The notes under the pieces: model-generated
The model's database searches: none
Told to the model about the DNA's origin: nothing
What the model saw: the letters and a program-made list of their open reading frames with translations, nothing else
Assembly (NCBI GenBank): GCA_018333455.1
Contig: JAGXTN010000067.1
Span: forward strand, 1-62,675
DNA length: 62,675 nucleotides
From: Dethiobacter sp.
GTDB lineage: Bacteria; Bacillota; Dethiobacteria; Dethiobacterales; Dethiobacteraceae
Direction: 5' to 3'
In this document: positions 17,311 through 26,510 of the stretch, in pieces
Position numbering within the stretch: the stretch's first letter is position 1
How the letters are laid out: every line of letters begins with the position of its first letter
Position numbers and translations under genes: made by a program

Positions 17311-17336
17311 CCCTGGGGAAACTCCCAGGGTTTTTA
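17311..17336 (+). terminator. riboswitch-controlled terminator
   Basis: CCCTGGG (17311-17317) pairs with CCCAGGG (17324-17330) around a six-base loop, followed by TTTTTATTT. It lies between the aptamer and ribD, the expected place for FMN-dependent attenuation. Confidence 0.85.
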
Positions 17337-17367
17337 TTTGCCTAAAAAAGAAGAGGTGTTTGCTAAA

Positions 17368-18471
17368 ATGGAAGCAGACCAGCGCTATATGCGCCTGGCA
17401 CTGGATTTGGCGGCGCAAGGTCTTGGCGGCACCAGTCCAAATCCCATGGTAGGAGCAGTGTTGGTAAAGGACGGTGAAATAATCGGCACCGGGTATCACC
17501 AGCGAGCGGGTGGGGCTCATGCGGAAATCATTGCTCTGGAAAAGGCCGGCGTCGCCGCTCGCGGAGCTACCCTTTATGTCACGTTGGAACCTTGTTCCCA
17601 TACGGGAAAAACGCCTCCGTGCACCGAACGGATTATTGCGGCCGGTGTCCGGAAAGTGGTGGTGGGCATGCAGGACCCGAATCCTCTTGTTAATGGACGA
17701 GGGCTCGCACGACTGGAGAAGGCCGGTCTCAAACTAAAAACGGGTGTTCTGGAGGAGAAGGCTGCGCGACTAAATGAAGTTTTCGTTAAGTATATTACTG
17801 TCAAACGTCCTTTTGTGACGATGAAAGCAGCCATGACCCTAGATGGCAAAATTGCTACTCGCACCAAAGCTTCACGCTGGATTTCCGGTCAACGTTCCCG
17901 GGAGTACGCTCATGGACTTAGGCACCAGCATGATGCCATCATGGTCGGTATCGGCACGCTTCTAGCCGACAACCCTCGTCTGACCACGCGTCTGCCGGAG
18001 TGTGGCAGAAATCCTTTGCGTGTAGTGATTGATAGTAAGGCCAGAACGCCGCTCTCTGCCATGGTGGTTGCCGAACAACCTGAGAACACTTTGCTGTTTG
18101 TTACAGATAGCGCACCGGAAGAAAGAGTTGCCGCTTTGCAGGCAAGCGGGGTCACTTTAGTAAAGCTTGCCCCGGATCTGTTGGGCTATGTGCCGTTGCC
18201 TGCCGTAATGGACGAATTGGCTCGCTGCGAAATCACGTCGGTGTTAGTTGAAGGGGGTAGTAACCTAAATTACTCCCTACTTGAACACGGCTTGGTAGAC
18301 AAGGTGAATATTTTTGTTGCTCCACTGCTGTTTGGAGGTAGCGGTGCGCCGTCTCCAGTGGGTGGAGAAGGGGTAGCGACGGTAGAAGAAGCGTGGCAGG
18401 TCAGGGATATAGAAATAAACCGTTATGAAACTGATCTTTTGATTACCGGATATATTGTTTATCCAGAGTAG
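17368..18471 (+). CDS. ribD: riboflavin biosynthesis deaminase/reductase
   Basis: A 367-residue bifunctional enzyme performing the deaminase and reductase steps that turn the GTP cyclohydrolase II product into the ribitylaminopyrimidine. The N-terminal deaminase domain has the zinc-binding GGAHAEIIAL and PCSHTGKTPPCTERI motifs. The reductase domain begins near residue 148 (RPFVTMKAAMTLDGKIAT). An open frame runs back to 17233 through the riboswitch, but the true start is ATG 17368, after the terminator and with GAGGTG upstream. Confidence 0.96.
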   Translation: MEADQRYMRLALDLAAQGLGGTSPNPMVGAVLVKDGEIIGTGYHQRAGGAHAEIIALEKAGVAARGATLYVTLEPCSHTGKTPPCTERIIAAGVRKVVVGMQDPNPLVNGRGLARLEKAGLKLKTGVLEEKAARLNEVFVKYITVKRPFVTMKAAMTLDGKIATRTKASRWISGQRSREYAHGLRHQHDAIMVGIGTLLADNPRLTTRLPECGRNPLRVVIDSKARTPLSAMVVAEQPENTLLFVTDSAPEERVAALQASGVTLVKLAPDLLGYVPLPAVMDELARCEITSVLVEGGSNLNYSLLEHGLVDKVNIFVAPLLFGGSGAPSPVGGEGVATVEEAWQVRDIEINRYETDLLITGYIVYPE

Positions 18472-18485
18472 CGATAGGAGGCGCC

Positions 18486-19139
18486 ATGTTTACTGGTATA
18501 GTCGAAGAATTGGGATTGGTAAAGTTGCTGTCTGTGCGGGTTGACAAAGCGCAGTTGCGGTTGTCTGCCCAGACAGTCCTGGCTGATGTGAAACTGGGGG
18601 ACAGTATCGCCGTAAATGGTGTCTGCCTTACAGTAGTTTCTTTTTCAGCGAGGGAGTTTGCAGTGGATGTGATGCCGGAGACATTGCGCAGGAGCAACTT
18701 AATGGAGCTTAAGCCTGGTGATGCGGTAAATTTGGAACGGGCGCTGGCCTTTGGCGGTCGCCTTGGTGGTCACCTGGTCAGCGGCCATGTGGACGGAATC
18801 GGCCGCATTACAGAACGTCGGTTGGAAGGAAACGCAGTCCTCTATCGTTTTAGCACTCCAACTGAAATTTTGCGCTACATCATCCCCAAGGGGAGCGTGG
18901 CGGTAGACGGAATTTCGCTGACTGTGACAGACACGGGTTTAGACTGGTTTTCTGTTTCCGTGATTCCCCATACCGTTTCCCATACTACTCTGGGTAGGAA
19001 AAAGGAAGGGGAGAAGGTTAACCTGGAAAATGATCTGATCGGCAAATATGTGGAGCGCTTGCTCTTTGCTCAGCGGGATGTAAAACAGAAAGAAGATATT
19101 TCCGTGGATTTCTTAAAGCAAAATGGGTTTCTTCAATAA
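18486..19139 (+). CDS. ribE: riboflavin synthase alpha subunit
   Basis: A 217-residue enzyme converting two lumazine molecules into riboflavin and the pyrimidine precursor. Two similar lumazine-binding barrels are visible: [10 protein letters not shown] at the start of the first and [12 protein letters not shown] at the start of the second, each followed by an [16 protein letters not shown]-type loop. GATAGGAGG precedes the ATG. It is the second gene of the riboflavin operon. Confidence 0.97.
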   Translation: MFTGIVEELGLVKLLSVRVDKAQLRLSAQTVLADVKLGDSIAVNGVCLTVVSFSAREFAVDVMPETLRRSNLMELKPGDAVNLERALAFGGRLGGHLVSGHVDGIGRITERRLEGNAVLYRFSTPTEILRYIIPKGSVAVDGISLTVTDTGLDWFSVSVIPHTVSHTTLGRKKEGEKVNLENDLIGKYVERLLFAQRDVKQKEDISVDFLKQNGFLQ

Positions 19140-19156
19140 GCAAGGAGTGAGCTCTC

Positions 19157-20362
19157 GTGAAATTTAATACAATTGAAGAAGCGCTTGAGGACCTGCGACT
19201 GGGTAAGATGATTGTGGCAGTGGACGATGAAGATCGGGAAAACGAGGGAGACTTGTTGATGGCGGCAGAGAAAGTGACGCCGGAAGCCATTAACTTCATG
19301 GCAAAATATGGCCGCGGGCTGATTTGTGCTCCGCTGGAAGCAGAGCGGGCAAATCAGTTGGAACTTCCGCCCATGGTGGTAAACAACACGGATGCCCATT
19401 TCACCGCGTTTACAGTATCGGTTGATTCCACCCATTCCACTACCGGAATTTCTGCACAGGAGCGGGCTGAGACGATTAAGGCGCTGATTAGTCCGGAAAC
19501 AAAACCGGGCGATTTGCGTCGTCCCGGTCATATTTTTCCACTGAAAGCGATGGAGGGGGGTGTTTTACGACGCGCCGGCCATACGGAAGCAGCAGTCGAC
19601 CTGGCAGTTATGGCAGGGTTGTATCCCGCAGGAGTCATCTGTGAGATTATGGCTGAGGATGGAAGCATGGCACGTGTGCCACAGCTCATGCAGTTTATTC
19701 TCGAGCACGACCTAAAGATTATTACGATTGCTGAGTTGATTAAGTACAGAATGCGAAAAGAAAAGTTAGTTCGCCGGGCTGGTGAGGCGCACCTACCTAC
19801 CCAGTATGGCGATTTCAGGATTATTGCCTATGAAAACAATGTGGACAAGTTTGAACATCTTGCTATAGTGAAAGGCGAGATTAACCCGGAAGTCCCAGTG
19901 CTGGTACGCGTTCATTCCGAATGTATGACGGGCGATGTATTTGGTTCGCAGCGTTGTGACTGCGGTTCTCAATTGGCCAATGCCCTTAGGCTAATTGAAG
20001 AGGAAGGATGCGGCGTGGTAATATATATGCGCCAAGAAGGCCGCGGTATCGGTTTAGTTAATAAAATCCGGGCGTACGCCTTGCAGGATGCCGGCAAAGA
20101 TACAGTGGAAGCCAATGAGGAATTGGGCTTTGCACCAGATTTGCGTGATTACGGCGTGGGCGCGCAAATCCTGGTAGATCTGGGTGTGCGTCAAATTCGC
20201 TTGCTGACTAACAACCCAAGGAAAATAAGGGGCTTGGAGGGCTACGGCCTGACTTTGCTGGAACGTGTTCCTATTGAAATATTACCCTGCCGCTATAATC
20301 AAGATTACTTGGATACAAAAAAGCTAAAACTTGGTCATATCTTAACAAAACGCTGCCTGTAA
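19157..20362 (+). CDS. ribBA: 3,4-DHBP synthase / GTP cyclohydrolase II
   Basis: A 401-residue fusion supplying both precursors of riboflavin. The N-terminal half (about 1-200) makes 3,4-dihydroxybutanone 4-phosphate and has [16 protein letters not shown] and HTEAAVDL. The C-terminal half opens the GTP ring and has the zinc motif [18 protein letters not shown] and RQEGRGIGL. It starts at GTG, with AAGGAGTGAG upstream, 17 bases after ribE. Confidence 0.97.
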   Translation: MKFNTIEEALEDLRLGKMIVAVDDEDRENEGDLLMAAEKVTPEAINFMAKYGRGLICAPLEAERANQLELPPMVVNNTDAHFTAFTVSVDSTHSTTGISAQERAETIKALISPETKPGDLRRPGHIFPLKAMEGGVLRRAGHTEAAVDLAVMAGLYPAGVICEIMAEDGSMARVPQLMQFILEHDLKIITIAELIKYRMRKEKLVRRAGEAHLPTQYGDFRIIAYENNVDKFEHLAIVKGEINPEVPVLVRVHSECMTGDVFGSQRCDCGSQLANALRLIEEEGCGVVIYMRQEGRGIGLVNKIRAYALQDAGKDTVEANEELGFAPDLRDYGVGAQILVDLGVRQIRLLTNNPRKIRGLEGYGLTLLERVPIEILPCRYNQDYLDTKKLKLGHILTKRCL

Positions 20363-20396
20363 CGGCAGGAAAGCTAATCGGTAGGAGGCGAATTTG

Positions 20397-20864
20397 TTGG
20401 CGAAACTGTATGAAGGTCAATTAGTAGCGCGGGATTATAGATTTGGCATTGTGGTGGGTCGGTTTAACGAATTTATTTCAGGCAAACTTTTGAACGGCTG
20501 CCTAGATGCGCTTAAACGTCATGATGCAGCAGAAGAAAGTATTGAGGTTGCCTGGGTGCCGGGCGCGTTTGAAGTGCCGCTGGTTGCACAGAAAATGGCT
20601 GCTAGTAAGCGATATGATGCGGTAATTTGTCTGGGTGCTGTAATTCGTGGGGCTACCCCTCATTTTGAGTATGTATCCAGCGAAGTAGCTAAAGGTATCG
20701 CGAAAGTATCACTGGACACGGGCGTGCCAACTATTTTTGGAATTATCACCAGCGATACGCTGGAACAGGCCATTGAGCGCGCCGGCACAAAAGCCGGCAA
20801 TAAGGGCTGGGATGCCGCTATCAGTGCTATTGAAATGGCAGACCTTTTAAGAAAAATCGGTTAA
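20397..20864 (+). CDS. ribH: 6,7-dimethyl-8-ribityllumazine synthase
   Basis: A 155-residue enzyme joining the RibA/RibD and RibB products to make lumazine; family members assemble into pentamers or capsids. Motifs are [34 protein letters not shown] and [12 protein letters not shown]. Two adjacent TTG codons (20394 and 20397) can serve as starts; the second has better spacing from GGAGG at 20384-20388. It is the last gene of the riboflavin operon. Confidence 0.95.
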   Translation: MAKLYEGQLVARDYRFGIVVGRFNEFISGKLLNGCLDALKRHDAAEESIEVAWVPGAFEVPLVAQKMAASKRYDAVICLGAVIRGATPHFEYVSSEVAKGIAKVSLDTGVPTIFGIITSDTLEQAIERAGTKAGNKGWDAAISAIEMADLLRKIG

Positions 20865-20889
20865 ACAGTCAGCTGATGATCGTCCGGAA

Positions 20890-21528
20890 GTGGGTGAATT
20901 TTTGGAAACAGATGAAAAAATACTGATTAGCTTGTGTAAGCGGGGCGACCTTTCGGCTTACGATAAACTGATGCAGCGCTATGAAAAAAAAGTATACGCT
21001 CTCTGTTTCCGGATGGCGGGAAACCCGGATGATGCGGCAGATTTGGCCCAGGAGGCTTTTCTTAAAGCCTTCCGGGCTTTGCCCTCGTTTAATGGCCAGG
21101 CACAGTTCTCAACTTGGCTCTACAGAATTGTGACAAACACCTGCTTAGATGAGCAAAGGAAGCAAGCCAGGCGTCCTCAACTGTTCTCCCTTGACAAGCC
21201 TCTTAATACTGAAGACGGTCATTTGGCGCTTACTCTCCCTGCAGAAGCGCCGGACCCGTTAGCTACTGCTTTATCGCATGAAACGGAAGCTGAAATTAAA
21301 GCACTGCTGAGCATACTTCCCGCAGCGCAGCGGCTCGTCTTGGTGTTACGTGACATGGAGGGGTATAGTTACGAAGAAATTGCCCGGATTCTCAATTTAA
21401 ACAGCGGGACGGTAAAGTCTCGGCTAAACAGGGCTCGAGCAAGGTTGCGCGATCTTTATCTCAAAAAAGAGGAACTTTTTCCACCGACAGTACATCTAAA
21501 GGGGAAAGAGGGGAGGGGTAGGTCATGA
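20890..21528 (+). CDS. ECF-type RNA polymerase sigma factor (SigW-like)
   Basis: A 212-residue group-4 sigma factor. The region 2 helix includes DLAQEAFLKAFRALPSF and FSTWLYRIVTNTCLDEQRK; region 4 includes YSYEEIARILNLNSGTVKSR. It overlaps by four bases the gene of a membrane-spanning zinc-finger protein, its likely anti-sigma factor. GTG 20890 has no clear ribosome-binding site; TTG 20902 is an alternative. A shared envelope-stress role is an inference from the pair's design. The regulon and an autoregulatory promoter are not visible. Confidence 0.9.
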   Translation: MGEFLETDEKILISLCKRGDLSAYDKLMQRYEKKVYALCFRMAGNPDDAADLAQEAFLKAFRALPSFNGQAQFSTWLYRIVTNTCLDEQRKQARRPQLFSLDKPLNTEDGHLALTLPAEAPDPLATALSHETEAEIKALLSILPAAQRLVLVLRDMEGYSYEEIARILNLNSGTVKSRLNRARARLRDLYLKKEELFPPTVHLKGKEGRGRS

Positions 21529-22100
21529 GCTGCGAAAAGTTTACGGAGAACATGAGTGCATATCTAGACGGTTTGCTGTCAGGCAAGGAGTTGAGTGAAT
21601 TTCAGGAACACCTGTCTGTCTGCAATAGATGCAGCCAGGAAGCGGAAGAATTACAAAGCATGTTTTCTTGGCTAAAGCAGGCTGGCGATGTAGCCCCGCC
21701 TAAAGAGCTGCGGAAGTCTGTGCTTGCTGAATTGAAGAAGGAGCAAAGCAGCAAAGGGAGACGCTATCTCCCAGGCTTTTCGCAGGCTGTTGCCGCTGCA
21801 GCCGTGTTAATCATGCTTGTGGTAGGCAATCTTTCTCTCCTTCCGCCAGCGCCCCTTAGTGATACTGTACCGATGAGAGCAACTTACCAGGAAGAATCTG
21901 GGGCGGAGACGCCGCCTGCTGATGCCATAATCTATACCCAAGAAGCGCCGGACAATGTGCAATTTAGCGAGAAGAGTGAGTTAAACTCCGCAGCCGGCAG
22001 TGAGCCATTCCCTCGTCGTCTAGCTCTGAATCTTATCCTGATACCGCTTTTTCTCTTCTTTTCTTTGCGAGTAATTCAGAAGAGAAAGGAGGCTGGCTGA
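21525..22100 (+). CDS. zinc-finger anti-sigma factor, membrane-anchored
   Basis: A 191-residue protein. The N-terminal cytoplasmic anti-sigma zinc-binding domain has H-x3-C-x2-C (HLSVCNRC at about 28-35), preceded by LDGLLSGKELSEFQEH. A transmembrane helix follows at about 85-105, then about 60 residues outside and a second hydrophobic helix near the end (about 167-184). Overlap with the sigma factor gene (ATGA) points to tight coupling and partnership. The signal that releases the sigma factor is unknown. Confidence 0.88.
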   Translation: MSCEKFTENMSAYLDGLLSGKELSEFQEHLSVCNRCSQEAEELQSMFSWLKQAGDVAPPKELRKSVLAELKKEQSSKGRRYLPGFSQAVAAAAVLIMLVVGNLSLLPPAPLSDTVPMRATYQEESGAETPPADAIIYTQEAPDNVQFSEKSELNSAAGSEPFPRRLALNLILIPLFLFFSLRVIQKRKEAG

Positions 22101-22104
22101 GACT

Positions 22105-24741
22105 TTGAATGAGAAATTTCTGATTATCGACGGGAACAGCCTGGTATATCGCGCCTTTTTTGCCCTGCCGCTATTGCAGACAAGGCAGGGCTTGTATACA
22201 AATGCCGTTTATGGTTTCGCCACCATGCTTTTGCGCCTGCTGGAGGAAGAGAAACCCGACTATGTAGCGGTAGCTTTTGATCAAGGAAAAGTGACTTTTC
22301 GCCATGAAAAATTTGCGGCGTACAAGGCAACCAGGGAAAAGACGCCCGGCGAGCTAAGCGAACAATTTGCCCATGTCCACTCCTTGCTGGCGGCTCTTGC
22401 TATACCTATCGTGGAAAAAGGGGGCTTTGAAGCCGACGACTTAATCGGCACGCTGGCTAAAGAGGCAGTTAAAAAAGGCATCAGTCCGCTGATTGTTTCC
22501 GGTGATGCCGATGTATTCCAATTGGTAGGCACGCCGGCTGAAGTAATTTATACTCGCCGCGGCATTACTCAGGTTGAGCGTTACACTGAAAAAGAGCTTG
22601 AAGAAAAATACGGACTGACGGCTGAACAGTTTATTGATTATAAAGGACTCAAAGGCGACACGTCAGACAATATCCCCGGTGTGCCCGGGGTTGGTGAAAA
22701 AACGGCATTAAAACTATTAAAGCAGTTTGGTACTATGGCCGGCATTTATGATCACTTAGACGAAATTAACGGGAAGCTACGCACTGTTTTGGAACAATTT
22801 AGAGAGCAGGCTTTTTTAAGCAGAGAACTAGCGACCATTGTGACAGATGTGCCGTTGAATTTTGATCCGAGCCTGTTTGTTCGCAAAGAGCCGGACCTCG
22901 TCCGGTTGCGCAAAATTTATGAAGAGCTGGAATTTAGAAGCTTGGCTGAGAGACTGCCGCAAGAGATAAAGATTGGAGAATGCGAGGCAGCAGTTCGGGA
23001 GCCGTATCGGACGGTGGAGTGCGCTGATGGCAGAGCAGAACTTACTGCCGCATTGGAGAAGGCGGATTATGTAGCCATTTTGGCTTTACCACATAGCTTT
23101 TCATGGCAGGATGACCCGCGCGGAGTTGCTGTGGCTGTAAGGAACGCAACATATTATTTGCCGCTGACTGAGACTGCCGAGGCAAAGAAAATACTTGCTG
23201 CCTTCAGCGGGAAGAATAGGCAGATGATAGTCTATGACGGTAAAGCATGGCAGAACCTCTGCTGGCGGTTGTTTGGAACCGAACCGGAGAATTCCTTTTT
23301 TGATGTGTCACTCGCAGCCTATTTGCTGAATCCCTTGGAAAATGGCTATGAACCTCAAAGGCTAGCCGAACTATATCTGCAGAGGCAGTTGCCGGCTTTT
23401 CCTGCCAAAAAAGCGGATGCGCTTCAAGAGCAGAGCTTTTCCTGCGCAGCCGCCAGAGCTCTTTATGATCTAAGCCCGGTTCTGCGTGAAAAGTTGTCCG
23501 ATTTCGCATTGGATAAGTTGTACTACGAACTGGAGCTACCTTTGTCAGCTATTCTGGCCGGCATGGAAAGAACAGGAATAGCAGTTGATTTGCCTACGCT
23601 TGAGGCTCTGCGAGTTGAACTGAAAGAGCGAATTCTGGTGTTGGAGAGCGAGATTTATGCCATGGCCGGCCAAGAATTTAACCTCAATTCGCCGAAACAA
23701 CTAGGGCAAATTCTCTTTGAAAAATTACGGCTGCCGGCTCTGAAAAAAACTAAAACCGGGTACTCGACCGATGCTGAAGTGCTGGAAGAATTGGCACCAT
23801 ACCACGAGATTGTTAATAAGCTTCTGCAATACCGGACGCTGACAAAGTTGCTCACTACTTATCTGGAAGGACTGTCCAAGCTGGTAAATGCTAAAACCGG
23901 TCGGATTCACACTACCTTTAACCAGACGGTGACTGCGACCGGACGTTTAAGTAGCACAGAGCCAAATTTGCAAAATATTCCTATCCGCATGGAAGAAGGA
24001 CGTCGGGTGCGCAGCGCTTTCGTCCCCGGAGCAAAAGGAAAAATTTTATTGTCTGCAGATTACTCACAGATAGAATTACGCATTTTGGCTCATATTTCCG
24101 GAGACAAAGTGTTAAGAGAATCATTTTGTAACGCTGAGGACATCCATCAGCGTACGGCAGCGGAAGTTTTTGCTGTGTCGCCGTCAGCCGTGACACGGGA
24201 GATGCGGGATCGGGCTAAAGCGGTGAATTTCGGGATTATCTATGGAATAAGCGATTATGGTCTTTCCCGGCAACTGGGCATTTCCCGGCAGGATGCAAAA
24301 ACGTATATTTCTCGCTACCTGGAGCGCTTACCTGGAGTGCGCCGCTTTATCCAGAACATTGTGCAGGAAGCTCGTGAAAACGGTTATGTTACGACCATCT
24401 TGAACCGCAGGCGATATTTGCCTGAGATAAATTCCAAAAACTTTAATTTGCGTGGTTTTGCCGAGCGCACAGCAATGAACACACCTATTCAGGGCTCAGC
24501 CGCCGATATTATTAAATTGGCCATGTTGCGAGTTGCTAAAGGTCTGCCTGCTTTCGGCGGGCAGGCGCAGATGATTTTGCAAGTACATGACGAACTTGTG
24601 TTCGAGGTGGAAGAAACCGTTGTTGCAGAGGTCGCGAAGTTTGTGCGTTTCGAAATGGAGTCGGCCATTTTGCTAAGTGTACCTCTGACGGTAGACTTGA
24701 AAGGCGGATCGAACTGGGCACAAATGCAAAAAATTACCTAA
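22105..24741 (+). CDS. polA: DNA polymerase I
   Basis: An 878-residue repair and Okazaki-fragment polymerase. The 5'-nuclease domain (about 1-290) has IDGNSLVYRAF, EADDLIGT and GVPGVGEKTA. The middle 3'-5' exonuclease-like domain lacks the usual D-x-E in its first motif (AILALPHSFSW instead), so proofreading is probably absent, as in Bacillus-type enzymes. The polymerase domain has ATGRLSSTEPNLQNIP, SADYSQIELRILAHISG, RDRAKAVNFGIIYG and QVHDELVFEV. It starts at TTG; AAAGGAGG lies 11 bases upstream, inside the preceding gene. mutM follows. Confidence 0.97.
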   Translation: MNEKFLIIDGNSLVYRAFFALPLLQTRQGLYTNAVYGFATMLLRLLEEEKPDYVAVAFDQGKVTFRHEKFAAYKATREKTPGELSEQFAHVHSLLAALAIPIVEKGGFEADDLIGTLAKEAVKKGISPLIVSGDADVFQLVGTPAEVIYTRRGITQVERYTEKELEEKYGLTAEQFIDYKGLKGDTSDNIPGVPGVGEKTALKLLKQFGTMAGIYDHLDEINGKLRTVLEQFREQAFLSRELATIVTDVPLNFDPSLFVRKEPDLVRLRKIYEELEFRSLAERLPQEIKIGECEAAVREPYRTVECADGRAELTAALEKADYVAILALPHSFSWQDDPRGVAVAVRNATYYLPLTETAEAKKILAAFSGKNRQMIVYDGKAWQNLCWRLFGTEPENSFFDVSLAAYLLNPLENGYEPQRLAELYLQRQLPAFPAKKADALQEQSFSCAAARALYDLSPVLREKLSDFALDKLYYELELPLSAILAGMERTGIAVDLPTLEALRVELKERILVLESEIYAMAGQEFNLNSPKQLGQILFEKLRLPALKKTKTGYSTDAEVLEELAPYHEIVNKLLQYRTLTKLLTTYLEGLSKLVNAKTGRIHTTFNQTVTATGRLSSTEPNLQNIPIRMEEGRRVRSAFVPGAKGKILLSADYSQIELRILAHISGDKVLRESFCNAEDIHQRTAAEVFAVSPSAVTREMRDRAKAVNFGIIYGISDYGLSRQLGISRQDAKTYISRYLERLPGVRRFIQNIVQEARENGYVTTILNRRRYLPEINSKNFNLRGFAERTAMNTPIQGSAADIIKLAMLRVAKGLPAFGGQAQMILQVHDELVFEVEETVVAEVAKFVRFEMESAILLSVPLTVDLKGGSNWAQMQKIT

Positions 24742-24757
24742 ACGAGGTGAGCGAGGT

Positions 24758-25582
24758 ATGCCTGAATTGCCGGAGGTGGAAACTATTCGGCGCGGACTGG
24801 AGCAGCTTTTATTGGGTCGTGAGTTTGCCGGTGTAGAAGTCTTCTATCATGGTTCGCTGAAGAGCCCAAGCGTAGAGGAACTACAGCAGAAATTGCCCGG
24901 ACGGCGTGTGGCCGGTATAGAGCGACGGGGCAAATATCTGTTGTTGAATTTGCATGATGGCACCATTCTGGTAATCCACTTGCGGATGACGGGGAAGCTG
25001 GTTTTCAGCCGCGTTGCTGCTTCTGGCCAAAAGCATCTGCATTTAATTTTTTCTTTTGCCGACGGATCATGTCTGGCATTTTCAGACATCCGAAAATTTG
25101 GTACAATCTGGTGGTTACCCAAGGAGTGCTTGGTTGAGCTTAAAGGCATATCTTCCCTGGGGCCGGAGCCTCTTTCAGCAGACTTCCACTTTCCTTATTT
25201 GGATAGAGAGCTAGAAAAGAGAACAGTTAACATTAAGGCGCTTTTATTAAACCAGCAATTTTTGGCTGGCCTTGGCAATATTTACGTTGATGAAATTTTA
25301 CATCGGGCTTGCGTCTTGCCAGGGCGTTCCTCTCGGTCTTTGACGCGGACAGAGCGTCTGGCATTGTTTGCAGCCATCAGGAGTGTGCTGGAAGAAGCTA
25401 TTGTTAAGCGGGGTACCACCGTGAGTGATTATCGGGATGCCGCCGGCTCTGCCGGTTCTTTTCAAGAAGAGCTTCAAGTCTATGGGCGTCGCAACCAACC
25501 CTGCCGCCGTTGCGGTCAGACAATTGAGCGAAAGGTGGTAGCAGGCCGGGGTACGCACTTTTGCCCCCTCTGCCAGCGCTGA
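24758..25582 (+). CDS. mutM: formamidopyrimidine-DNA glycosylase
   Basis: A 274-residue base-excision repair enzyme that removes 8-oxoguanine and ring-opened purines and nicks the abasic site. The catalytic N-terminal proline and glutamate are in MPELPEVETIRRGL. The helix-two-turn-helix part has QQFLAGLGNIYVDEIL, and the C-terminal zinc finger is CRRCGQTIERKV...THFCPLC. It follows polA by 16 bases, the usual order in Firmicutes. Confidence 0.97.
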   Translation: MPELPEVETIRRGLEQLLLGREFAGVEVFYHGSLKSPSVEELQQKLPGRRVAGIERRGKYLLLNLHDGTILVIHLRMTGKLVFSRVAASGQKHLHLIFSFADGSCLAFSDIRKFGTIWWLPKECLVELKGISSLGPEPLSADFHFPYLDRELEKRTVNIKALLLNQQFLAGLGNIYVDEILHRACVLPGRSSRSLTRTERLALFAAIRSVLEEAIVKRGTTVSDYRDAAGSAGSFQEELQVYGRRNQPCRRCGQTIERKVVAGRGTHFCPLCQR

Positions 25583-25671
25583 TTGTTTGTGCTCTTTGCC
25601 AGAGGGAGAGACGACTTAAGTCTAGGTAGACAATCATGGCACCATCAGAAGGATGAAAATGCGCCTCAGCT

Positions 25672-25695
25672 GGCCCTCACCCGCAGGGAGAGGGG
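25672..25695. repeat. short G/C-rich imperfect palindrome
   Basis: GGCCCTCACCCGCAGGGAGAGGGG combines a CCCTC...GAGGG-type dyad in the 235-base gap between mutM and ytaF. It resembles intergenic repetitive palindromes of other bacteria, but only one copy is seen in this window. Confidence 0.3.
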
Positions 25696-25730
25696 AAAAG
25701 CTGGGTAGACTAAACAAATATTTTCCTGCT

Positions 25731-25762
25731 CAGGGCTCTTGGTGAATTTGCCAAGGGCCCTG
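25731..25762. terminator. hairpin before ytaF
   Basis: CAGGGCTCTTGG (25731-25742) and CCAAGGGCCCTG (25751-25762) form a 12-bp stem with one G-T pair and an eight-base loop. No T run follows, so it may end polA-mutM transcription weakly or act as a leader structure for ytaF. Confidence 0.45.
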
Positions 25763-25817
25763 CACCATCTTTGACTACTGCCATATGATGTAGTACTTGT
25801 GCAAAGGTGGTGGCAAG

Positions 25818-26456
25818 GTGTCCTATATTGCTGTTTTGATGTTGGGAATAGCCGTTTCTTTAGATGGATTTGGAGTTGGTTTTGCCTATGGCTTGCGGCG
25901 CTTACATATACCTCCCGCATCATTACTCGTTATTTGCGCCTCATCGGCGTTCTCCGTCTTTATTTCCATGGTGGCAGGAATGACGATAGTCCAGTTATTT
26001 AGTCTAGAGGTAGGGAGCGTTCTTGGAAGCGTGCTGCTGATTGGTGTGGGGGTTTTCCTTGTTTGGCAGTCGCTGCAGAAGGCGGACATGATGGCTTTGC
26101 CTAACAGTAGGGAGGAACAGATAAATGAAAAAGGTTTTTCATATCTTTCCGGCATGCTGCGAGAGCCCCATCGTGCAGATTTTGACAAATCAGGTGTGAT
26201 CACAGGCAAAGAAGCAATGGTTTTAGGGATTGCGCTGGCGATGGACGCTTTCGGCGCAGGCTTTGGGGCAGCAATGTTGGGATTTGCGCCCCTCACTACA
26301 GCTTTGGGGGTAGGCGTGATCAAGATGATTTTGATCACTGCCGGATTGCAATTAGGGAGGCGGTATGCTCAGAATATCTCCGGAGAATGGGCGGCAGTGT
26401 TTGCAGGGCTGGTCTTAATCTTCTTGGGTGTGATCCACCTATTTAGTTTCATGTAA
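25818..26456 (+). CDS. ytaF: YtaF sporulation membrane protein (MntP-like)
   Basis: A 212-residue membrane protein of the YtaF/MntP type with about six helices in two similar halves: GIAVSLDGFGVGFAYG in the first and GIALAMDAFGAGFGAAM in the second, each carrying an intramembrane aspartate like the MntP manganese exporters. The loop between halves carries DFDKSGVITGKE (residues 121-132), a complete EF-hand-type calcium loop. GTG 25818 is chosen over TTG 25797 because AAAGGTGG lies 7 bases before it. In Bacillus ytaF also follows polA-mutM, but coaE comes next there. The transported ion is not proven. Confidence 0.88.
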   Translation: MSYIAVLMLGIAVSLDGFGVGFAYGLRRLHIPPASLLVICASSAFSVFISMVAGMTIVQLFSLEVGSVLGSVLLIGVGVFLVWQSLQKADMMALPNSREEQINEKGFSYLSGMLREPHRADFDKSGVITGKEAMVLGIALAMDAFGAGFGAAMLGFAPLTTALGVGVIKMILITAGLQLGRRYAQNISGEWAAVFAGLVLIFLGVIHLFSFM

Positions 26457-26510
26457 ATCGGTATTTTTCAGCCGGCGCTCGCGTATGCTTAGTGAACAGG
26501 GGGTGAAATA

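Noticed and set aside
17233-17367. N-terminal extension of ribD through the leader
   Set aside because: The stretch is the FMN riboswitch and terminator. The conserved deaminase start and ribosome-binding site fit ATG 17368.
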